A stretch of 5,226 bases of DNA from Inquilinus sp. GTDB taxonomy: Bacteria > Pseudomonadota > Alphaproteobacteria > DSM-16000 > Inquilinaceae. Positions 1 to 5,226 of this stretch are shown piece after piece. The DNA lies in NCBI GenBank assembly GCA_013003675.1, contig JABDIP010000251.1:1-5226 (forward strand), read 5' to 3'. The translations under genes were made by a program, and so were the position numbers. Each line of letters opens with the position of its first letter. Position 1 is the stretch's first letter. The notes beneath the pieces are model-generated. The model was not told the DNA's origin. It did no database searches and worked only from the letters and a program-made list of their open reading frames with translations.

Positions 1-336
1 TCAGGTCCGCCTCAGCTTCGCCTTCACCGCCTCCCGCAGCTCCACCGGCGTCATGCCCAGCTGCTCGGCGACCACCTCGGCGAAGGCGCGCAGCACGCGG
101 TCGGTATGCAGCGGGCTGTCCTCGACGTGGTCGTCCGGCCCCGGCTTGGCCGGCGCCGCGTAGGGCTGGATCTCGCCGCCGCCCTCCTCGATCCATCTCT
201 CGACCAGCCGCCAATGCCGGCATGGCCGCGCCGGGAACGAGATGGCGATCTCCTCGCCGCGCAGCGTGCCGCGCAGGCAGACGGTCGTGTGCTCCGGGTC
301 CATGTACCGGATGTCGGCGATGTCGGTGGTCTTCAT
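1..336 (-). CDS. Small tail-module protein of unknown function
   Basis: This complete 111-residue protein is not assigned to a named family. ATG at 334-336 is supported by GGGG 7 bases upstream and by its place 4 bases after the fibre stop; an in-frame Met at residue 12 is a less likely start. The TGA stop is at bases 1-3. Two parts are visible. Residues 1-62 look like a small beta unit ending in HWRLVERWIEEGGGEIQPYAAP; a 'W(I/L)..GG.I.PY..P' ending is common in small proteins encoded next to phage tail fibres, including some assembly helpers. A polar, Pro/Asp-rich linker (about 63-76) follows, then a probable charged helical tail (about 77-111, VLRAFAEVVAEQLG and VELREAVKAKLRRT). There is no signal peptide, membrane helix or cysteine pair, so a holin or spanin role is unlikely. 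Position suggests a fibre-linked structural or chaperone role, but this is inference. The coding call is firm; the function is not. Confidence 0.8.
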   Translation of the reverse strand: MKTTDIADIRYMDPEHTTVCLRGTLRGEEIAISFPARPCRHWRLVERWIEEGGGEIQPYAAPAKPGPDDHVEDSPLHTDRVLRAFAEVVAEQLGMTPVELREAVKAKLRRT

Positions 337-340
337 GTCG

Positions 341-1828
341 CTACCCCAGATCGGTGGTCAGCAGGATGGCGCCGGTCGCCTGCGAGCCTTCCACGCCTTG
401 GCCGACCGCCAGTCCGGCATAGCCGGTGATGACGAAGCTGAGCGCCGTCAGGCCCAGACTCTGGATCTGCGTCTGGGTCGGGCTGATCGTCGGCGACGAA
501 GGCGAGACGCTCGTGTTCTGGTAGCGCATGGCGCCGTTCAGCAGGGTCACCGTGGTGAAGTCGGCCAGCTCGATCGGCAGGATGGCGCTCACCCGCACCG
601 AGGTGCTCGTCGCCACATGGCCGATCAGCGCCGGGCCCGGAATGCGCACCGCGTAGCGCAGGCAGCGGCGCTGCTCCTCGTGCAAATCGCGGGGGTTCCA
701 GTCGGTCGCCCGCGACCCCGGCTCGATCATCACGTTGCGGATATCGAAGCCGCCGTCGAGCGCCACGGCGTCGTCGTCGGTGATGATCAGCAGCGCGAAG
801 TCGCCGGAGAAATACCGGATGTTCTCGAAGACGAACCGCGTCGTCAGCCAGGTGACTGGGATGTTCCCGGAACTCCATTGGACCGACCAGCCAGAGCCGA
901 AGGTGGGGTCGGCACCGGCGGCGTTCCATGACGAGACGATGTTCTCCAGGTCGGGCACGCCGAATCCCTTGTCGACCAGATACACCCGCAGATTGGCGAC
1001 GCCGGCGTTCGACCGCGCCTCGAAAGACAGCGACAGCGAGCCGGCGCCGAACAGCCGGCGGCCGTAGAAGACGTTGACGTATTGCGCGATGCCGAAGCGG
1101 CCGCCTGCAGCCCCCCGCTCGAACTGGCCATAGCTGTCGTAGAAGTTGCCGGATTTGGTGCACCAGATGTCGCCGGCGTCCGAGTTCAGCACCATCCACC
1201 TGTTGAAGAGGTAGTCGCCGTCGAAGACCTGGCCCGGATTGGTGCTCGGCTGCATCCAGGCGAGGAAGAAGGAGGGGTTCTCGATCACGTTCTTCAGCGT
1301 CGAGGCCGAGCCGGGCGTCATGATCTCATAGGCGCCCGCCGCATTCCGCCGCAGCAGGCCAAAGGCCGGGCCGGCGGCCGGGTCGGGCACCGGCTGCGGC
1401 GTCAGCCCGGCGCGTTCGTCGGCGATAAGCGCGTTGGTGATCGCCGGCGTCGCCGGCGTCAGCGGGCCGATCCGGGCGACCGGCTCCTGGCCGGCCAGGA
1501 TCGCCGGCGGCACCGGCGCCGGCGCATCGGCGCCATCGACGACACTGATCGCGCCGGTCGCCCGGTCGCGGACGACACGGCTGATGCGCTCATCCGTCGC
1601 CGGCAGGGCGATCGCCGGCGTCGTCTGCGGCGCCAGCTCGGTCAGCGTGGTGCCGTCCCAGATCGCCCCGGCATCGACCACGACGGTCAAATCCGCCGGC
1701 GCCGCCTCGTGCGGCGCGAAGCCGTCGACGATCCGCTTCGCCACCGCATGCGCGTTATCGTAGTTCGTCTTCAGCGTCGTCCCGGTCTGCGTCTCGTGGT
1801 CCGGGTCCTGCCAGGTGCCGACAGCCAT
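341..1828 (-). CDS. Tail fibre / receptor-binding protein with central carbohydrate-binding-like jelly roll
   Basis: This 495-residue protein is probably a tail fibre or receptor-binding subunit attached near the J tip. The ATG at 1828 is chosen because GGGAG ends 7 bases upstream and the start lies 2 bases after the J stop; the frame stays open to 2173, but that part overlaps J. Residues 1-160 look like an adapter: VVVDAGAIWDG, then DRATGAISVVDGA, a Pro/Ala-rich PPAILAGQEPVARI stretch and ITNALIADER, an order seen at the N-terminus of many phage fibres. Residues 180-380 fit the fibre jelly-roll family: NVIENPSFFLAWM near the start, LFNRWMVL (as in the family's 'ADRW'), and the closing signature MIEPGSRATDWNPR followed by EEQRRCLRYA (family form 'EPGS.AT.FEPR..EEL..CQRYY'). 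Residues 396-495 form a beta-rich C-terminal domain beginning VRVSAILPIE, the usual tail end of this family. There are no collagen repeats, enzyme motifs or long coiled coil. The jelly-roll DNA is lower in GC than the 5' part. Receptor and attachment site are unknown. Confidence 0.82.
   Translation of the reverse strand: MAVGTWQDPDHETQTGTTLKTNYDNAHAVAKRIVDGFAPHEAAPADLTVVVDAGAIWDGTTLTELAPQTTPAIALPATDERISRVVRDRATGAISVVDGADAPAPVPPAILAGQEPVARIGPLTPATPAITNALIADERAGLTPQPVPDPAAGPAFGLLRRNAAGAYEIMTPGSASTLKNVIENPSFFLAWMQPSTNPGQVFDGDYLFNRWMVLNSDAGDIWCTKSGNFYDSYGQFERGAAGGRFGIAQYVNVFYGRRLFGAGSLSLSFEARSNAGVANLRVYLVDKGFGVPDLENIVSSWNAAGADPTFGSGWSVQWSSGNIPVTWLTTRFVFENIRYFSGDFALLIITDDDAVALDGGFDIRNVMIEPGSRATDWNPRDLHEEQRRCLRYAVRIPGPALIGHVATSTSVRVSAILPIELADFTTVTLLNGAMRYQNTSVSPSSPTISPTQTQIQSLGLTALSFVITGYAGLAVGQGVEGSQATGAILLTTDLG
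344..347 (-). promoter_or_regulatory. Ribosome binding site of the 111-residue small gene
   Basis: On the minus strand GGGG lies 7 bases before the ATG at 336 and overlaps the last sense codons of the fibre gene (CTG GGG, Leu-Gly, then TAG). It has the same spacing and layout as the site before the fibre gene, supporting the chosen start and coupled translation. Confidence 0.65.
1439..1620. repeat. Three in-frame copies of GATCGCCGGCG within the fibre gene
   Basis: The 11-base word GATCGCCGGCG occurs at 1439-1449, 1499-1509 and 1610-1620. Offsets of 60 and 111 bases are both multiples of three, and each copy encodes Pro-Ala-Ile with identical codons (CCG GCG ATC), at residues 71-73, 108-110 and 128-130 of the fibre protein. 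The first copy overlaps a perfect 9-base tandem duplication (CGCCGGCGT twice, 1442-1459) that encodes TPATPA. The repeat lies in the very GC-rich adapter/linker part. It may reflect codon bias in a Pro/Ala-rich peptide and not a functional DNA site. Confidence 0.5.
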
Positions 1829-1830
1829 GC

Positions 1831-4800
1831 TCACACTCCCGTGGCTCGATAGGTCAGAGTGCCGGCGACCGCCGCGCCGGCCTGGTCGAAGATCCGCGCG
1901 GTGAAGCCGGTCGCGGTCACCGCCTCCCAGGTCGCATAGCGCGGCACACCGCCGGCGCCGGCCTCGGCCGAGACCTCGACCTGCGGCACGATGTGGAAGC
2001 GCGTCGGGAAGACGATCGCGCTGCCGGCGGCGGCAACCGGCACGGTGCGCACGGTCACCTCTTCCACCTGGTCGACGGTTGGCTTGAAGCCGGTCACCCG
2101 GGCCAGGCCCTTGGCGGTGTCGAGGGCGAAGCGGAATTTGAAGAACCGGCCCTCGGCCTCGCCGATCGTCCACGGCTCGAAGCCGTCATAGGCGTCGGCG
2201 TCCGGGCGGTAGTCGATCTCCAGCTTCGGCGCCGCCAGGCCGGTCTCGCCGGGCCCCAGGTTGGACTGGATGTCGCCCCAGGCCCGGGCGCGGTCGTCGA
2301 AGTCGATGTCGATCTCCGGCGCCTCGTACAGCGCAAGCGCGACCGGCTGCCAGACGTAGCCGTCGAACACGTCCTGCGCTGCGTCGGCCGAGGCCAATAC
2401 GGTCGAGTCCGGGTTCAAGTTCCCGGTCAGCGGGTTGTACACGAAGCCGGTCCGCGAGCCGGGCCAGCCCTTCGGCTTCTGCGCGGCCTGGCGGATGATG
2501 TCGAGGGCGTTGACGACGGTCAGGCTCACGACCGCCGGTACCGTCGAGCGGTTGCCCGAGGTGTCGACCGCACGGATGAAGAAATCCCACTCACCAGGCG
2601 GCACCGCCGCCGTCGTGATCCGAGTGCCCCGGGTCACCTCGGTCAGCGGCTCGGCGTCCGCGATGTCCACACCGGGCGGCCCGAAATCGATCTCATAGCC
2701 GGCCAAGTCGAGATCGGGAACCTGATCCCAGCTGAAGGTGACCACGTTGCCATTCTGCTGGGCATTGAACCCGGTCACGGTGTTCGGGTCCGCCGTCTTG
2801 CCCAGGACGGTATGGACCACCAAATCGCCCCAGTCGCCCGGCCGGCCGGCGGCCGTCACATAGCGCAGTTGCAGCTCGTAGGTCTCGCCGTCGGCCACCG
2901 GACGGATCGAGACCTCGCGCGTCTCGGCCGGCACCCGCGGCAGCAGTATCCAGGGCGCCGGCGTGCCGGCGATGCGATACCGCCCTTCAACATCCGCCAG
3001 GTCGAACCGCCCGCCGGACAGCCGCAGCAGCCGCACATAGATGCGGCTCGACAGGCTGCCGTCGCCCTCGCGGAACAGCACCGCGCCATCCGAGGCGATG
3101 CTCTCGATGCCCGGCGCCGCCACGCCGGCCGGCACTGTCACCTTGCTGTCGAACGGCGGAATCGCGCCCTGGTCCGCGTCATGAACCGCCGGCGCCGCGT
3201 CGACCAGGACCAGCTTCGCGGTCAGCTCCTCGCCCGGGCGGATCTCGCGCACGATCATCTCGGCGGTCACCCGGTCGGTCTCGCCGAAGGCGGCCAAATC
3301 GCCGGCGGCGATCGTGCCGGCCGGAACGGTGACGGCGAAGACCAGCGTGTCGGTTTCGCCCGGCGCGGTGGTCACCGCCCGCGTCACCGGGTCGCCCGCC
3401 GGCGGCCGCACGATCAGGGCATAGGTCTTGCCCACCTCCATGGTGACCCGCTCGTCCAGCGTCACCCCGGTCGCCGCCCCGCCGCCATCGACCTGCACCG
3501 CCTTGACGCGGCCCTGGCCCAGCCCGACCAGCATGGCGTCGTGCGCCACCGCGACCAGGTCGCCGCGGGTGGCCACGATGTGCTCGAAATCGACGTTCAG
3601 CTCATAGGTCTCCGGCCGCAGCTTGGCGACCGCCTGGTGAAAGCGGCCGTCCCGCCAGACCAGGTCCGGATCGGTGAAGCCGAACATCTCCAGCGTCTCC
3701 AGCCGGGTGGCGGTCAGCGCGTCGAAACCGTCGGCATAGATGATCCGCTCGTCGCGCTTGAAGCCGATCGCCTCGTTCAGGAACGGCACGCTGATCCCGT
3801 GCGGCGGATCGGCGAACACCTTGCTGGCGCGAAAGCCCCAGCTGTTGCGCGGCGTGAACACCTGCACCGGCACCGTCTGCGGCCGGTCGCGCACCGCCGA
3901 CCATTTGCCGTCGACCATGCCGCGCGATGCCCGGCCGGCGGCCGCCACGTCGTGCGCCAGCTCGCGCAGGGTGGTGCGGAAGTCGACATAGGCGTTGAAC
4001 GCCCGGCCGTTCTGCCGGCACCAATCGGCCCACGCCTCGATGCCGGCCAAATCCATCTGCGCGTCGCCGCGCGGCCGCTTCATCGCCGGCCCCTGGAACA
4101 GGTGGCGATACAGGCTGGCCGGGTTGCCGGTCGCCTGCTCGACCCACTCGGCGCCGGTCCAGTCCGGCACCACCGAGGTGCCGAGGCAGTTGAAGGTCTG
4201 GATCACGCCCGACAGCTGCTCGGTCGCCCGGATGCGCAGCGCCACCGTGGCGACGCCGGACAGCTGCACCGGATCGGTGTGCTCGATCGCCCGCAGCGCC
4301 GTCCAGAACACCCGGTCGACCACCTGGCCGTCCGTCGAGTCCGGCGTCGTGCGGCGCAGGCGCACCTTGTAGGCGCCCAGCGCCGGCACCGGGAATCGCA
4401 GGCTCTGGCGCACCGTCGTGGTCTGCCTAGCGGAGGTGGACAGCCCGGGCGCGATCAGCGTGCCGGCGCCCACCTCGATCGACGCGCTCGCCGGCGCCGT
4501 CGGTCCCGGCGCGAAATCGCCCGGATCGGTGAACGACGCCCCGGCCGGTCGCTCGTCGACGATGGCGCCGGCGGCGATCGTCGCCTGGCCGGAGGTTCGC
4601 TTGACCTGGGCGATCGGCACCGCCCAGGCCGGCACCGGCGGCGGCCGGGCGTTGGCGAGTTTGCGGCTGGTCACGCCCGCCAGCACCGTCAACGCGCCGG
4701 ACAGCTTGTCCATCACCACCCGGTCGGTGCGATGCCGGTTGTCGTTGCCGTCCTCGTCGCGATGGACCGAGGGCGCGGTCATCGGCCCGGCCTGGCGCGC

Positions 4801-5226
4801 CGCGAACAGGCGGCCGCCGACGCCGACCGACCAGTCCTCGGTGCCGTCCGGCGCGTATTCGACCTCGACGGCGACGCTCCGGTCCTGGCGGGTGCCGTCG
4901 GCGGCGATGAAGGCCAGGCCGCCGGGGAAGGTGATGTCGACCGAGATCTCCTCGGCGTCCTGGGCGGTCGTGCGCTGCTGCCACCCGCCGGCCTCGGTCA
5001 GCGCGATCGACAGCCCTTCCTCGAACACGTCGTCGGTGAACAGCGCGCGCGGCGGGTCGGTCGGATAGCCCTCGCGGATCTCGACCTCGACGTCCTGGAA
5101 GTCCCCGATCGGCGTCTCGCCGATCTTCAGCTCCTCGATGGCGACCGGCCCATAGCCGACCAGGAACAGCGCCCGCCAGAACTGGTCGTCGCCTTCGACT
5201 TCCGTGTACGGCTGCGCCGCATAGGG
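1831..5226 (-). CDS. J: Host specificity / tail-tip protein J (lambda J, TipJ family), 5'-partial
   Basis: This is the tail-tip protein that, in the lambda J family, sits as a trimer at the end of a siphophage tail and contacts the host receptor. The frame is open to the window edge: 66 codons precede the GTG at 5028, and that extension carries the family segment PYTEVEGDD...FLVGYGPVAIEELKIGETPI. The GTG is therefore internal and the true start lies beyond 5226. At least 1131 residues are visible (numbering from the edge). Family hallmarks are WTALRAIEHTDPV and VALRIRATEQLSGV (about 307-341), NPASLYRHLFQGPA (about 368-381), and a tail-protein core at about 341-576 including DRPQTVPVQVFTPRNSWGF and YADGFDALTATRLETLEMFG. 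A fibronectin-III-like domain lies at about 813-906 (GYEIDF, WDFFIRAVDTSGNRS), with another FnIII-like stretch before it. A beta module (about 960-1055, GRFFKFRFALD) follows. The last about 63 residues resemble an H-type-lectin-like fold (IVFPTRFHIVPQVEV...VTATGFTARIFD). No membrane segment is visible in this part. The stop is TGA at 1831-1833. Family assignment rests on remembered motifs; domain edges are approximate. Confidence 0.93.
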   Translation of the reverse strand, partial: PYAAQPYTEVEGDDQFWRALFLVGYGPVAIEELKIGETPIGDFQDVEVEIREGYPTDPPRALFTDDVFEEGLSIALTEAGGWQQRTTAQDAEEISVDITFPGGLAFIAADGTRQDRSVAVEVEYAPDGTEDWSVGVGGRLFAARQAGPMTAPSVHRDEDGNDNRHRTDRVVMDKLSGALTVLAGVTSRKLANARPPPVPAWAVPIAQVKRTSGQATIAAGAIVDERPAGASFTDPGDFAPGPTAPASASIEVGAGTLIAPGLSTSARQTTTVRQSLRFPVPALGAYKVRLRRTTPDSTDGQVVDRVFWTALRAIEHTDPVQLSGVATVALRIRATEQLSGVIQTFNCLGTSVVPDWTGAEWVEQATGNPASLYRHLFQGPAMKRPRGDAQMDLAGIEAWADWCRQNGRAFNAYVDFRTTLRELAHDVAAAGRASRGMVDGKWSAVRDRPQTVPVQVFTPRNSWGFRASKVFADPPHGISVPFLNEAIGFKRDERIIYADGFDALTATRLETLEMFGFTDPDLVWRDGRFHQAVAKLRPETYELNVDFEHIVATRGDLVAVAHDAMLVGLGQGRVKAVQVDGGGAATGVTLDERVTMEVGKTYALIVRPPAGDPVTRAVTTAPGETDTLVFAVTVPAGTIAAGDLAAFGETDRVTAEMIVREIRPGEELTAKLVLVDAAPAVHDADQGAIPPFDSKVTVPAGVAAPGIESIASDGAVLFREGDGSLSSRIYVRLLRLSGGRFDLADVEGRYRIAGTPAPWILLPRVPAETREVSIRPVADGETYELQLRYVTAAGRPGDWGDLVVHTVLGKTADPNTVTGFNAQQNGNVVTFSWDQVPDLDLAGYEIDFGPPGVDIADAEPLTEVTRGTRITTAAVPPGEWDFFIRAVDTSGNRSTVPAVVSLTVVNALDIIRQAAQKPKGWPGSRTGFVYNPLTGNLNPDSTVLASADAAQDVFDGYVWQPVALALYEAPEIDIDFDDRARAWGDIQSNLGPGETGLAAPKLEIDYRPDADAYDGFEPWTIGEAEGRFFKFRFALDTAKGLARVTGFKPTVDQVEEVTVRTVPVAAAGSAIVFPTRFHIVPQVEVSAEAGAGGVPRYATWEAVTATGFTARIFDQAGAAVAGTLTYRATGV
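1836..1840 (-). promoter_or_regulatory. Ribosome binding site of the tail-fibre gene
   Basis: On the minus strand GGGAG lies 7 bases before the ATG at 1828, inside the last sense codons of J (GGA GTG, encoding Gly-Val) just before its TGA. This fixes the fibre start: the GTG two codons upstream is only 1 base from the same motif, too close to use it. Placement inside J implies that ribosomes finishing J can restart directly on the fibre gene. Confidence 0.75.

Noticed and set aside
242..1852. Long plus-strand open frames (for example 242-931 and 1082-1852) opposite the fibre gene.
   Set aside because: Their translations are Arg/Ala/Gly-rich low-complexity sequences without recognisable motifs, as expected from the antisense of GC-rich genes, and they lie opposite confidently assigned genes.
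1829..2173. The fibre reading frame stays open 345 bases upstream into J, in the -1 frame relative to J, so a ribosomal frameshift could in principle fuse J to the fibre.
   Set aside because: I found no convincing slippery heptamer in the J frame there, open alternative frames are common at this GC content, and the ATG at 1828 has its own well-spaced GGGAG. Separate initiation is the simpler reading.
2838..2855. GC-rich inverted repeat (GGCCGGCC followed by GGCGGCCG) that could form a hairpin.
   Set aside because: It lies inside J, has no following T-run on either strand, and similar GC palindromes are frequent throughout; not a terminator.
2186..4147. Minus-strand alternative frames within J (such as 2186-2590 and 3602-4147).
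   Set aside because: They overlap the J coding frame, are extremely Arg/Ala/Pro-rich, and match no expected nested phage gene.
4418..5068. Plus-strand open frame of 216 codons opposite the N-terminal part of J.
   Set aside because: It is antisense to conserved J-family sequence and its translation shows no family motif; it is a composition shadow.
1..5226. Possible diversity-generating retroelement target, suggested by a receptor-binding protein in a tail module.
   Set aside because: The fibre C-terminus has no C-type-lectin variable-repeat signature, and no template repeat or reverse transcriptase is present in the window.

Overview
The window is a compact stretch of a tailed-phage (siphovirus-type) structural module, most likely a prophage in a GC-rich Gram-negative host. 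All genes are on the minus strand, so they read from position 5226 towards position 1. Base composition (about 64-74% GC in the segments counted by hand) and the close match of the tail-tip protein to types familiar from alphaproteobacterial prophages suggest an alphaproteobacterium. The sequence cannot settle the genus, nor whether this is an integrated prophage or a free phage.

Layout in transcription order: (1) a large host-specificity/tail-tip protein J (lambda J / TipJ type) fills about two thirds of the window. It runs off the right edge, so its N-terminal part, probably a few hundred residues, is missing. (2) Two bases after its stop codon begins a 495-residue tail-fibre/receptor-binding protein. 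It has an N-terminal adapter part, a central carbohydrate-binding-like jelly roll and a C-terminal beta domain. (3) Four bases after that stop begins a 111-residue small tail-module protein of unknown function, whose stop codon is the first three bases of the window.

The three genes are packed end to end with no intergenic space. Both downstream starts have a G-rich Shine-Dalgarno sequence that lies in the last codons of the preceding gene, 7 bases before the ATG. This points to one transcript with coupled translation. Together the genes look like the distal tip of the tail: J forms the tip and central fibre, the second protein probably attaches there and contacts the cell surface, and the small protein may help assembly. 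No RNA gene, promoter, terminator, insertion sequence, CRISPR array or attachment site is visible.

No new biological system is evident. The points worth a second look are the two separate glycan-binding-like modules in adjacent genes, a roughly 10-point GC drop at a domain boundary inside the fibre gene (a sign of mosaic exchange), and a small codon-identical repeat in the fibre's N-terminal part.
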